A stretch of DNA of 64,000 bases from Maratus speciosus. Its lineage: Eukaryota; Arthropoda; Arachnida; Araneae; Salticidae. The stretch covers positions 19,175,936 to 19,239,935 of the forward strand of contig OZ010787.1 in assembly GCA_963932465.1 (NCBI GenBank), in the 5' to 3' direction. The notes beneath the pieces were generated by a model. It did no database searches, had not been told where the DNA came from, and was given only the letters and a program-made list of their open reading frames with translations. Below are positions 44,925 to 56,100 of this stretch, piece by piece. Made by a program: the position numbers and the translations under genes. How positions within the stretch are numbered: the stretch's first letter is position 1; every line of letters starts with the position of its first letter.

Positions 44925-45548
44925 GTGTGGCGATGCCATCTTGCGAGGTCAGTATAACGAGTTTCTCGCAGGAAGCGATTGAGCTAGCCTTTTGCTCGCA
45001 CGTAAGATCTCGCTTTCTGACCGTGGGTTCTCTGGTTCGACCCTTACCGCCGCACCTCTCCTGCATTGGAGACCTTGGACAAACGAACACACACTTCATC
45101 ATCTCTGCTGGAGACCAACAGATGGCAGCACTGAAAACACCCCCAGTAAGCAAAGCCTGCGAAACTATCACAGCACGCAAGCGGCAATAAAAGCCTGTGA
45201 AACTATCACAGCACGCAAGAAGCAATCAAAGCCTGGGAAATGCTCACAGCACGCAAAGCCTATGACAACTCTTATAGCACAAAACCTGTCACGCCGCGCA
45301 TCTCCGGGGGCACACACATGCGCACAGTAGCACGACAGCATCACTCTGGCAACCGCCACCACAACACGAGTGCACATCGCTCGTAGAACATCAACGAGAT
45401 GTTCTTCTCACTGGGGTTGGAGTACTGTGGCGCGCCATTTTGCGCGGTCAGTAAAACGAGTTTTTCGCAGGAAGCGATTGGGCTAGCACATCTCGCTTTC
45501 TGACCGTGGGTTCGCCAGTTCGACACTTACCGCCGCACCTCTCCTGCA
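44925..45548 (+). repeat. Duplicated SINE-like segment
   Basis: Two related copies (44925-45065 and 45424-45548) share GTCAGTA-AACGAGTTT, TCGCAGGAAGCGATTG, CTCGCTTTCTGACCGTGGGT and CTTACCGCCGCACCTCTCC. The first has a B-box-like GGTTCGACC. An A box was not identified, so a pol III origin is only a possibility. Confidence 0.4.
45150..45280 (+). repeat. Short tandem repeat, about 37 bp unit, 3-4 copies
   Basis: The unit AAAGCCTGYGAAACTATCAC plus AGCACGCAAG recurs three times, with a degenerate fourth copy. It lies between the two copies of the duplicated segment. Confidence 0.6.
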
Positions 45549-46365
45549 ACAGCATCTAAAAGAAATCGTTTTGCAGTTTTAGAAAATATCCTGAAGTAGT
45601 CGCTGCGATCAACTCCTTGGACTTTAGCATCGTTTGACATTTAAGGAATCCAATATTTCAGCACTTTTTTAAGTATTACTACAGTGCCTAGAATACCTAG
45701 TGTGAAAATATGCTATCCAAACAGTGCTAAAAATTTGTATCCCTTAAATGTGCGACGATACTGCTAAAATCCCAAGTGCCGATCGCAGTGACATCTGCGG
45801 GATTTTCGTATTACTAGTATTAGATTGTATAAACTAGCAATTTCTAGCAGTTGTAGAAAATATCCTGCAGATGTTGCTGCGATCTGCATATTGCAGCAAT
45901 ATCATTGCACATTTAAGGAATGCAATATTTTAGCACTTTTTTAAGTATTACAGGGATAGCCGATTTCCATACTATATATTCTAGGCACTATAGTATTACT
46001 CGAATAGTCAATTTAAACACAATCTATTCTAGACGCTGTACCTAAAGTAATGGTATAGCGCCTAGAATATATAGTGTGGAAATCGGCTACCCCTGTAACA
46101 CTTAAAATACAGCGTCTAGAATACCTAGTGTGGAAATATGCTATCCAAACAGTGCTAAAAATTTGTATCGCTTAAATTTGCGACGATACTGCTAAAATCC
46201 CAAGTGTCGATCGCAGCGACATCTGCGGGATTTTCGTATTACTAGTATTACATTGTATAGACTAGCAATTTCTTGCAGTTGTAGAAATTATCCTGCAGAT
46301 GTCGCTGTGATCTGCATATTGCAGCAGCATCATTGCACATTTAAGAGATACAATATTGTAGCGTT

Positions 46366-46500
46366 TTCAGCTCACAGGCTATCAAAGCCTGAGAGCTAAT
46401 GTGCCCGCCCGTTCTGTATGTATGTATGTACGTACGTACGTATGTATGTATGTATGTACGTAACGCGATAACTCTTGATAGAAACATCCGATTTGCTTCA
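46366..46500 (+). repeat. Left flank of the satellite, Helitron-leader-like, with (TGTA/CGTA) microsatellite
   Basis: The segment begins TTTTCAGCTCACAGGCTATC, and a near-identical AGCTCACAGGCTAT recurs at 49701, on the far side of the array. A TGTA/CGTA microsatellite (about 46415-46462) leads into ACGCGATAACTCTTGATAG and GATTTGCTTCAAA. This resembles the leader segment of Helitron-type 5' ends. Confidence 0.5.
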
Positions 46501-49500
46501 AAATTTTTTCTAGGTTCATTGTGATAAGGCGCTTTCCTGATTAGTTTTGGGAGTTCATTGATTAAGGATAAAGGGGGGAAAACGGGGTTAGTCCAACCCC
46601 TTAATTCAGATAAATGGGTTTTTCATGCAGAATCATTCGATTTGCTCCGAATTTGATATACCGGTTTATTATGTTAAGGAACTTACCTCATTAGTTTTGA
46701 GAGTTCATTGGTTAAGGATAGAGGGGGAAAAACGGGGTTAGTCCACCCCCCTTAATTCAGATAAAAGGGTTTATCATGCAGAATCATTCGATTTGCTCCG
46801 AATTTGGTATACCGGTTTATTATGTTATGGAACTTCCCTGATTAGTTTTGGAGGTCCATTGGTTAAGGATAAAGGGGGAAAATGGGGCTTAGTCCACCCC
46901 CTTAATTCAGATAAATGGGTTTTTCATGCAGAATCATTCGATTTGCCCCGAATTTGGTATACCGGTTTATTATGTTAAGGAACTTCCCTGATTAGTTTTG
47001 GGAGTTCATTGGTTAAGGGAAAAGAGGGAAAACGGGGTTATTCCACCCCCCTTAATTCAGATAAATGGGTTTTTCATGCAGAATCATTCGATTTGCTCCG
47101 TATTTGGTATACCGGTTTATTATGTTAAGGAACTTCCCTGATTAGTTTTGGGGGTTCAATGGTTAAGGATAAAGGGGGGAAAGGGTGGTTAGTCCACCCC
47201 CTTAATTCAGATAAACGGGTTTTTCATGCAGAAGCATTCGATTTGCTCCGTATTTGTTATACCGGTTTATTATGTTAAGGAACTTACCTCATTAGTTTTG
47301 AGGGTTCATTGGTCAAGGATAAAGGGGGAAAAGGGGGATTAGGCCAACCCTTTTAATTCAGATAAATGGGTTTTTCATGAAGAATGATTCGATTTGCTCC
47401 GAATTTGGTATACCGGTTTATTAAGTTAAGGAACTTCCCTGATTAGTTTTGGGGGTTGACTGGTTAAGGATAAAGGGGGAAAAGGGAGGTTAGCCCGCCC
47501 CTCTTAATTTAGATAAATGTGTTTTTCATGCAGAATCATTCGATTTGCTCCGTATTTGATATACCGGTTTATTATGTTAAGGAACTTCCCTGATTAGTTT
47601 TGGGGGTTCATTGTTTAAGAATAAAGGGAGAAAAGGGGGGTTAGTCCACCCCCTTAATTCAGATAAATGGTTTTTTCATCCAGAAACATCCGATTTGCCC
47701 CGAATTTGATATACCGGTTTATTATGTTAAGGAACTTCCCTGATTAGTTTTGGGGGTTCTTTCGCTAAGGATAAAGGGGGAAAAGGGGGGTTAGTCCACC
47801 CCCTTAATTCAGATAAATAGGTTTTTCATGCAGAATCATTCGATTTGCTCCGTATTTGATATACCGGTTTATTATGTTAAGGAACTTCCCTGATTAGTTT
47901 TGGGGGTTCATTGTTTAAGAATAAAGGGAGAAAAGGGGGGTTAGTCCACCCCCTTAATTCAGATAAATGGTTTTTTCATCCAGAAACATCCGATTTGCCC
48001 CGAATTTGATATACCGGTTTATTATGTTAAGGAACTTCCCTGATTAGTTTTGGGGGTTCATTGGTTAAGGATAAAGGGGGAAAAGGATGGTTAGTCCACC
48101 CCTTTTAATTCAGATAAATGGGTTTTTCATGCAGAATGATTCGATTTGCTCCGTATTTGGTATACCGGTTTATTATGTTAAGGAACTTCCCTAATTAGTT
48201 TTGGGGGTTCATTGGTTAAGGATAAAGGGGGGAAAGGGTGGTTAGTCCACCCCCTTAATTCAGATAAATGGGTTTTTCATGCAGAATCATTCGATTTGCT
48301 CCGAATTTGATATACCGGTTTATTATGTTAAGGAACTTACCTCATTAGTTTTGAGAGTTCATTGGTTAAGGATAAAGGGGGAAAAGGTGGGTTAGTCCAG
48401 CCCTTTTAATTCAGATAAATGGGTTTTTCATGCAGAATGATTAGATTGGCTCCGAATTTGGTATACTGGTTTATTATGTTAAGGAACTTCCCTGATTAGT
48501 TTTGGGGGTTCGTTGGTTAACGATAAAGGGGGAAAAGGGAGGTTAGCCCGCCCCTCTTAAATTAGATAAATGGGTTTTTCAAGCAGAATGTTTCGATTTG
48601 CTCCGAAGTTGGTATACCGGTTTATTATGTTAAGGAACTTCCCTGATTAGTTTTGAGTGTTCATTGGCTTAGGATAAAGGGGGAAGGGGGTCTAGTCCAC
48701 CCCCTTTAATTTATATAAATGGGTTTTTCATGCAGAATTATTCGCTTTGCTCCAAATTTTGTATACAGCTATATTATGTTAAGGAGCTTCCCTGATTCGT
48801 TTTGGGGATTCATTGGTTAAGGATAAAGGGGGGGGGCTAGTCCACCCCCTTAATTTAGATAAATGGTTTTTTTGCAGGATTATTCGATTTGCTCCGAATT
48901 TGGTATACCGGTTTATTATGTTAAGCAACATCCCTCGTTAGTTTTGGGGGTTCATTGGTTAAGGATAAAGGGGGAAAATGGGGGTTAGTCCACCCCCCTT
49001 AATTCAGATAAATGGGTTTTTCTTGCAGAATCATTCGATTTGCTCCGAATTTGGTATACCGGTTTATTATGTTAAGGAACATCCCTGATTAGTTTTGGGG
49101 GTTCATTGGTTAAGGATAAAGGGGGAAAAGGATGGTTAGTCCACCCCTTTTAATTTAGATAAATGTGTTTTTCATGCAGATTGATTCGATTTGCTCTGAA
49201 TTTGGTATACCGGTTTATTATGTTAAGGAACTTCCCTGATTAGTTTTGGGGGTTGACTGGTTAAGGATAAAGGGGGAAAAGGGAGGTTAGCCCGCCCCTC
49301 TTAATTTAGATAAATGTGTTTTTCATGCAGAATTATTCGCTTTGCTCCTAATTGTGTATACCGGTTTATTATGTTAAGGAGATTCCCTGATTCGTTTTGG
49401 GGATTCATTGGTTGAGCATAAAGGGGGGCTAGTCCACCCCCTTAATTTAGATAATTTTTTTTTTTGCAGGATTATTCGATTTGCTCCAAATTTGGTATAC

Positions 49501-49640
49501 CGATTTATTATGATAAGGAGCTTCCCTGGTTAGATTTGGAGGTTCACTGGTTAAGTATAAAGGGGCAAACGGGGGCTAATTCCCCTTCACTTATTTTTTT
49601 GAGGGGCATTATTCTTTAAAATAAGAGTATAATATACAAT
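46501..49640 (+). repeat. Satellite array, about 150 bp period, about 20 copies
   Basis: Each unit carries GATTTGCTCCGAATTTGGTA, then ACCGGTTTATTATGTTAAGG, then CCTGATTAGTTTTGGGGGTT, then GGTTAAGGATAAAGGGGGAA and CCACCCCCTTAATTCAGATA. Counting the ACCGGTTTAT mark gives 20 units between 46658 and 49496, mean spacing 149-150 bp. The stretch 47521-47759 is repeated base for base at 47821-48059, showing a recent two-unit duplication. Later units are more diverged. The overlapping open frames are by-products. Confidence 0.9.
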
Positions 49641-50519
49641 TGGCGTGAATTGCCTGTGAGCTCTATGCCATCAGTTTAGCTGGGCACTTTTCTCTTTTTT
49701 TAGCTCACAGGCTATAACGACTATCTCGTTATATATGTTGCATTCCATCCCCCCCCCTCCAGTTTCAATCAAATTCGGTTTAATAACTTATTTATTTTGT
49801 GCACTATAATCAAACAGTGCAGCCCCTAAATTAAATTCAACATTTAAAAACTAAAGCGATTGTATTAATGGCCCTGCACATTTAAATTAAATTATTCTAG
49901 TTACTCATCTCTTTAATAAAATAAAATCAGTGAATCACTCTCCATTTTCACTTTGTGAGTCTCACACACATACGGTTTAACCTTGTAGAAAAACGTTACT
50001 GTTGTCTGTTAAAAACTAAAGCATTTTAACTTCGGGCATTTCCTTATTTGGGCATGAATATAACTCATCATTTAAAATCACTTTACATGCAATCTATTCA
50101 TTAGAATTATCTTCGCTTCACACCCTTTTGTTCAGATGTATGGCAATTCTGCATTTTTGTGGTAAAGCGGTTTATCTTTGATCTATCATCTGCTCTAGAA
50201 AAATACATTCTCATGCCTTTTCGCCTAACGAATTCGGTCTGTTACTATGCCCTATCCAGATAACAATTTTTTATTTTTTTACATTTAACCGCAGCTGTAT
50301 CAATGTACAGATTAGTCTGCGGCTATCATGACTCAGGAATGTTTGCAGCCCACAATCTGCCCCCCCCCCTACACAATTAATATGGTAGAAGCCTACCGTA
50401 TGTATTTGGCGAATCCATATCAGCTAATGTTCTCCACTCCTGTGCATGGCGCAAAATATTTGTAAATTGGCGATATTGTAGTCCGCCAAGCAAGAAAGTT
50501 GTAACTGTATATTCAACAC
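49641..50519. other. Right flank of the satellite and non-coding stretch
   Basis: GCCTGTGAGCT near 49650 and AGCTCACAGGCTAT at 49701 form an inverted pair. C runs occur near 49750 and 50362. No gene recognised. Confidence 0.4.
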
Positions 50520-50665
50520 ATTCCTGCTCTGCCTTTAGCCTCGTGATGACGTATTAAAAGAGGCTCCTTATTGCTTCCCCCTGTACCTCTCCCTTGGACT
50601 TTCATCATGAAATAAACAAAGTCTTCGTTTACCCGAATTGGAGTTTTTTTTTAATAGGACCTGGT
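50520..50665 (+). other. Possible LTR remnant (promoter and poly(A) signal)
   Basis: A TATA-like GTATTAAAAGAGGCTCC near 50550 is followed by AAATAAACAAAGTCTTCG (poly(A) signal) and, after a T run, CCTGGTGTTAAAAATTTCAC, which could be a primer-binding site. This would fit the 5' LTR of the Ty3-like sequence at 53 kb. I found no second LTR, so the call is tentative. Confidence 0.3.
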
Positions 50666-53131
50666 GTTAAAAATTTCACTACTTTGTCAACACAAAACGG
50701 CCATCTCTTTTCTAGCGAAAACGTCCTCATATACATTGGTCGCCTGACCAGTTTTTTTTTCTCCTAAAAAAAAAAAAGAAATGTAAGGGAGAGGTACATG
50801 CTTCCAATCTTATTTTTCTGCTTGGACTTCTTGGAGCGATGGATTCCTCCCGGCTGTCGCACCGCTCTGTTGCAGTGAGCTTCGAGTATCTCGCCCCCGT
50901 CACCTAAGGAAGAGTCATTCTTGAAAGTGAACTTCTCGCCCTGGTCAACTACCCCTTGCCGAAGAAACATCTTTCTCTCCTTTCCAATTCTGCTTTCCCC
51001 CTTTGCCAACCCCTGGAGTTTTGGAATCAGCTGCACGCTCCCCGTCGCCGAAGAAATCTGCATGAGTGCTAACCTGTCTCTCGGACCATTCCCCCTGCCC
51101 ATCATCGCATCATACTTGTGAAAGTTTTGTGTTAAAGAAAGTTTTCGTGTGAAAGTGTCTACTAAAATAGAAATCAACTGCAAATGTTTCCTTATAATAG
51201 CAATATTGGTGATTTCACAACTCCGACAAGTTCGACAATCCGACAGCGCATTGAGAAACCTTTCGTGTGTGTAAAAATGATACAAATTTTGTGTGAATTC
51301 ATCAGTTCAGTGAAACACTGATTTCAAAACAAAAAAACCCCCTGCAAATACGTGTGTTCCTTGAAAGGAACGTCCGAGCGAGTCAGCGATTGAATCACGA
51401 CTCTCGCTTTCATTTCTATTTACACAGCCAGCCTCCTCAATATTCTGAAAAGTGTGTTTGGTTACCTTTTTACCATACGACACCACTGTTTGTGAAAGAA
51501 ATGCCTCAGCGTGTTTTTTCGTGATTACTCTTGATTAAAAAATCCACCCCAATTTGTCCTGCGATCTGCTCAAGTGTGCTATGTGTGGTTTTTTTTTTAC
51601 ATACATCTGACTTGTGTGCTTGACATCTAGGTCCGCTTATAAGTCATCGTCAATATACAGAGACGAGATAGCACAATGAAATTTACAACACAGAGAAATT
51701 ACATCCGGGAGCTCCACAAAGAGTGTGCAATGGAGCCAGCGAGAGTCGAACTCGCAGACCTCTGCCGCTCTCAATGCTTGGCGGCTGGCAGTACGGTGTC
51801 CTAACCGCTCGGCCACCGAGGCCCCGCTATGTGTGTTGTGGGTCAACTTCTCTGATGCTACAGTCAGAATGTGCAAAATATTTGGGTTTGTGAAAATCCT
51901 AGTGTGCGCGTGTGCTGAGTCGTTCGAATAAAAGGAGTCAATCAACAAAAAAATCATTCAAATGACTCCTGAAGTTGTGCTCCATAAATTCTCCGTTGTA
52001 TACAAATAGAAAAAAAATCGTCGAGAGTCAGATATACATGCACTTGAAAACAAAAGTTCACAATCTAAAAAAAATGAAAGTGCATTAGTAAAAAAAAAGA
52101 AAAAAAAGTTTCAATAGTGGTAGCTTCACTTAAATAACACATTTTGGAGGATGAAAGCATTTCTTTTAATTCCACCCATTTGTTTGTTTTTCTATCGGCT
52201 AATTTCTTTTCAGTTAATTCTGGAAACATTCTTTTAAAAAATTTTAAAGTTGTTTCATTCCTTTTTTATGCTTTCATACTCCATAAGTACTCACAAGTAC
52301 TTGAGAATTGATTTTATTAATATTATTGTGTTTTTGTACAGGATACGAAAACACAGTGATATTGCTATTTTTAATATTTTGTGAAGTTATTTTGTGCTGT
52401 TTATTATAATATTTATAAAGATAATATATATATTTTTTTTTCCGCATTGCATGGAATTTTCCAATATTTTTAGTTATTATGAAATACATTCACCTCTGCT
52501 TAACTCTTAATGCATATTAAAATATGTTAAATTTTTTTTATCTCAAAAAGAGTTAACGAGGATTATACTTTGTCCCATATACTTTTTTTATTATCTACGA
52601 AGGTTAAAATAAGATTTTTCTAGTTTGCCTTTCGGCTTGAAAATATTTTAATTTGAGAGATTTTTAATTTCTGTCCTTTTAGAGAAACAAGGACAGATAG
52701 CAATTTTTTTTTCTCTGTTAAAAAGGATAAAATAAGTTTTTATTTCAGTTGCTTGCTCCTACCAGTTTTATTTTGAAAAATGTACATGTTCCATCCATTA
52801 AAAAAAAAAAAATAGGAGCTATTGCGAAATATTTTTTTGTTTCTCTTTCTTTTGCTTAAAATAAGCAACGATATTTTTTTACTTTGAGAAACACAATTTT
52901 TGTCCCTGGATAAATTTTTCTCTCTAATTTTTCTATAAAAGGTTTGAAAAAAGACCTTTTATTTTTTTAAGTTGTGTATTATTTATTTAATGTGATTATT
53001 ATACTATTTTATTCCATTACTTTATTTTATTTACATTTTTATCTGTTATATGTGTGTTATATTTATATATGTATGCAGAATTTCAGTAACAATTTTTGAT
53101 TAGAGAATTTGTGTTAGGTAAATCGTTGACC
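50666..53131 (+). other. Non-coding stretch between possible LTR and gag
   Basis: The first kilobase is less AT-rich than its surroundings; an open frame of 173 codons on the minus strand (50764-51285) has no recognisable feature. From 52 kb the sequence is T-rich. A tRNA-like sequence lies at 51731-51825. It may be the leader of the Ty3-like element, though at over 2 kb it would be long. Confidence 0.35.
51731..51825 (-). tRNA. tRNA-like sequence with long variable arm (Ser/Leu-type), possibly pseudogene or SINE
   Basis: On the minus strand it has a canonical A box TGGCCGAGCGG, a T arm GCGAG-TTCGACT-CTCGC and acceptor ends GGGGCCT / TGGCTCC that pair at six of seven positions. A 95-base length with a long variable region suits tRNA-Ser or tRNA-Leu. 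The anticodon stem does not fold convincingly, so no anticodon is given. It could also be the head of a SINE. Confidence 0.45.
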
Positions 53132-54020
53132 ATGTCCGCCAAACAAGTTCAAATCAACATTAACCAATTTGATGGAGATCCGGATTTGCTTAAATTCTTT
53201 TTTAACCAAATTAGGTCGGTTGCTGAAATTAACAAATACAGCCCTCAGACTACCATTGCTGTACTTGTAGGGAAGTTAATTGGTCCCGCGCAAAAATTTT
53301 ATGCACAGAATCCGGAAATTCAAAAAAATCAACGATCTAGATACGCTTGAAAAAGAATTTGCGGCATTTTTCTCACCCCCGAGCAAGTGCGTGGCTGGTG
53401 TTGAACTTTCGAGCTTATCTCTTCTGCCAGCGGAGTCAATTAAAAATTTGGCACACCGATTAAACGTGTTAGCCGCAACTGTCTATTCAGATATTAAAGA
53501 CGAAAATGCCCGTAACGCGATTAAACTTATGAAATTTATGGAAGCTGTGCCAGCTAACATACGAATAAAATTACAAGAAGAAGGCGTCAATGAATATCGT
53601 GCTGCTGTTGAAAGAGCACAGACGTTACACGAAATTCTGCATAACGAAAAGATTCTACATTCCTTACCCTCTGTCAGTGGATCTCAAAATAACGTTGAAG
53701 AACAATTGAAGGAACTCTCGGAAAAAATAAATGCGTTAACACTTGCACCGCCTGGACCCAAAACAGAAACTAAAAAAAATGACATGCATAGTAGCCCAAA
53801 GTATAACTCAAATGCGATGCGTTATAGGAAAAATTTCAAAACGCGAAATTTCCCAAAACGTTTTCCCCCTCACAAATTTCCACAAAGAAAAGTTGTGACA
53901 TGTCAACTCTGTTTCCGTAATGGCCACCAGGCCCACCAGTGTTTTAAATGGAAAAGAGTTAATACACAGAGAAGGGAAAATTTTAACAGACGCAACAATT
54001 ACCATGTTCAGGAAAACTAG
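53132..54020 (+). pseudogene. Ty3-like retrotransposon Gag, frameshifted
   Basis: The structural capsid/nucleocapsid protein of an LTR retrotransposon. The ATG at 53132 (context GACCATGTC) opens MSAKQVQININQFDGDPD, the usual start of capsid-type Gag proteins in arthropod Ty3-like elements. The frame shifts near 53330 within an A-rich run. The second frame continues through LAHRLNVLAATVYSDI to a basic C-terminus with one CCHC zinc knuckle, CQLCFRNGHQAHQC, at about 53910. It stops at 54018. Protease sequence follows in another frame. This is an old, disabled copy. Confidence 0.75.
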
Positions 54021-54052
54021 AACAGAGACACTATTTTTATGCTGATGATTTT

Positions 54053-54765
54053 GTGTCTCAACCATGTGACTTAACATCAGCAACATTTCCTATTGACCCT
54101 ACAGTACCAAAGATCTCTAAAGAAAGGTTAGTTAATTCTACCGGGTCACAAACTTCAGATCACATTAAAATCGCAAGAAATATCACTACTCAAACAGAAA
54201 ATGAAGGCGATAACAATGTTCACATCATTTGTAGTGTTAATACGCATTCTCCATCACTCCCTCTTGTAAAGGCCACTATTGCAAACCATAAAATCACCCT
54301 ATTGGCTGACTCTGGAAGTAGCATTTCGTTACTTTCACAAAATTTATTTAATGAACTTAAACCTGTATTAAAATACAAGAGACTATCAACAGCCATAAAT
54401 ATTAAAACCGTCAATTCGGATGTTTCTTTTTCTTCATGTATTAGAGCATCCATTAAGTTAGAAAAAAAATCCTTCTCGCACCACTTTTATATAGTGGATA
54501 TTCCTGAATCCTCCAGTTTTGAAGGCATTCTTGGTTTTGATTTCATTAGTAAATTTAACATTATCATTGATACTTTCAATAAATGCATTCCCGTTAACAA
54601 CAGCTTGACTATTCCACTAGAAACATCACACACTAAGTCAAAAGTCAGTGAAAGTAATCAATGCAACACCTTATGTGATGTGGTGACAAATCAAAAAGTT
54701 TTCTTAACCCGTAAAATCATTCTAGAACCCCAAGAGCAAACCCAGATAGCATGCACGTTTGCAGT
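54053..54765 (+). pseudogene. Ty3-like aspartic protease fragment
   Basis: The retropepsin-type active site is visible as LLADSGSSISLLS at about 54300, with a flap-like region after it and GILGFDFISKFNIIID near 54540 matching the ILG-x-D/N-F motif of the second half of the fold. It follows Gag by a frame change. That could be the element's normal gag-pol shift, but decay is equally possible. After about 54765 the homology stops; no reverse transcriptase or integrase follows on this strand. Confidence 0.7.
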
Positions 54766-55010
54766 AAGTTTGACTTTTTCTCGATATTTCCTTGTCTTGA
54801 CAAATTTGACACAACAATTTTCACTCAAAAGTACTGCAAGGCAGATGAAACAAAATCGATCTCTCCCTTGCAATGCCATTTTGCTGTAAAACTGCTGCAA
54901 CACTGTCATATTTCAACGACGTCAGCGAAAATTCCCTTTGTTGAGAGCAGAATAGATAACAGCGTATGACTGGAAATTCAGAGTTCAGAGTCAAAAGAAA
55001 AAGATTCATC
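54765..55010 (-). pseudogene. Possible retrotransposon RNase H fragment, opposite strand
   Basis: On the minus strand, SVAAVLQQNGIARERSI resembles the (V/G)AVLQQ...ERPI wording of RNase H domains of Ty3-like or BEL-like elements, with STFE shortly after. It is short and broken. It abuts the end of the protease fragment in the opposite orientation, so it is a separate insertion or the product of an inversion. Confidence 0.35.
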
Positions 55011-55316
55011 GTTATTGAATCTCGTGATTAGCGGATCATTGGTTAGCGTTCAAATAAAGGAACCCAGAAATAAAGGTATTTCTTATTTTAATTATTCAAA
55101 TGTGGTTATTTTCTCTAAAGTAACATTTCTTTATAATCTACAACTTATTTCATAACAAAAATTCTAATAAATTAAAAGTTATGTTAATTTTCTAAGTAAT
55201 GCCTACGTTTTTCAATAGTTATGTTTTGGGTCATGTTAAATATTTTTTAATAAATTTTTCTGAACTTTACAGGGAGTTTAAGATTTGGTTTGTTGTTGCC
55301 TTTCACGCTGCTGGAG
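55011..55316. other. Short non-coding stretch
   Basis: No feature recognised. Confidence 0.3.
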
Positions 55317-56100
55317 CAGTGTTGAATTAAAACGCTTATCTCCGGGAGAGATTTTTGTTGCTCCGGGATGAGGTGGAAGGGGGGGGGGGGGCAGGGGCGT
55401 CGCGATAGGGGTTATGGGGGGAGACCCCCCAATATATGAGAACTTGGGAAATTTGAGCTTAGAGTTAGGAAAGTATAGATTTTTGAAACACTTATTCTTT
55501 TTTTTAAGTAAAAATAAAAAAAAGAATTATTTATTGTTTTGCAGACGATCTTTCTGAGTTCTGTAATAGTAAAGTAGTTCAACTTTCAAAATAAATACAA
55601 AAAGCAGCCAGACTCAATTTCTCATTATGTTTCTCTGTGTAACGAAAATATCATACATCTACCAGATATGAATCTCTCTACTGTTGTCCATCAACTGTGT
55701 CTCTAATACATTTCCTCCAAAACTTTGTTCCTTATTCAAAAATCTAAAAGTATGAGGCTGTTTTCTATAAAGTACAATTATGACTCGTACACAATTGAAG
55801 ACAAAAACTTTCAGTAAATGAACCAATAATTATAATTTTTATGTTTTCAGTTTCAGCATTTTTTTTGGGGGGGGGGAGATTTTTTTTGCATATAAGTATC
55901 ATTATCATTAAAGACACATTGAACATATTATTTTAGCTGGAAAATAGATCATTTTTTTTTTCATGTTGGAAAATTTTTTAACTCCCCCCCCCCCCCCCCG
56001 CCGAAATTTTTTTTGCAAGTACGCCCCTGGAGGGGGGGGACATTCCGAGGTGGAAGTTGGGGGAATGTCCCCTCTCGGTCACCCCCTGAATTCAACACTG
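55317..56100. mobile_element. hAT-like MITE (outer), CAGTGTTGAATT ends
   Basis: CAGTGTTGAATT at the left edge and AATTCAACACTG at the right are perfect inverted ends, with the CAGTG start usual for hAT. The flanking 8 bp (TGCTGGAG, CGTTCGAG) agree at five positions only, so the duplication is decayed or absent. Another MITE of the same superfamily sits inside it. Confidence 0.6.
55392..56029. mobile_element. hAT-like MITE (inner), CAGGGGCGT ends, 638 bp
   Basis: The ends are CAGGGGCGTCGC and, from the right, CAGGGGCGTACTT. The flanks are G-rich on both sides, so the target duplication is hidden in a G run. C and G runs lie inside each end, as in the MITE at 24811. Confidence 0.65.

Larger units (their letters stand above)
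44767..46365. repeat. Cluster of TAGCG-type palindromic units
   Basis: Further ends of the same family occur at about 44767 (+), 45665 (-), 45672 (+), 45995 (-), 46030 (-), 46044 (+) and 46092 (+). The segment 45672-45995 is a complete palindromic MITE. The 44767-45665 member carries inside it a duplicated stretch of about 130 bp (44925-45065 and 45424-45548). The last member is cut off at 46365 where the satellite-bearing repeat begins. Confidence 0.65.

Noticed and set aside
46793..46978. 61-codon frame in the satellite
   Set aside because: It spans just over one repeat unit and repeats its own residues; a by-product of the array.
46501..49640. Regular repeats considered as a CRISPR array
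   Set aside because: The 150 bp units are contiguous with no unique spacers, and the genome is clearly eukaryotic.
50764..51285. 173-codon minus-strand frame
   Set aside because: No domain or motif recognised, and it lies in less AT-rich sequence where long chance frames are commoner. It may be leader sequence of the Ty3-like element.
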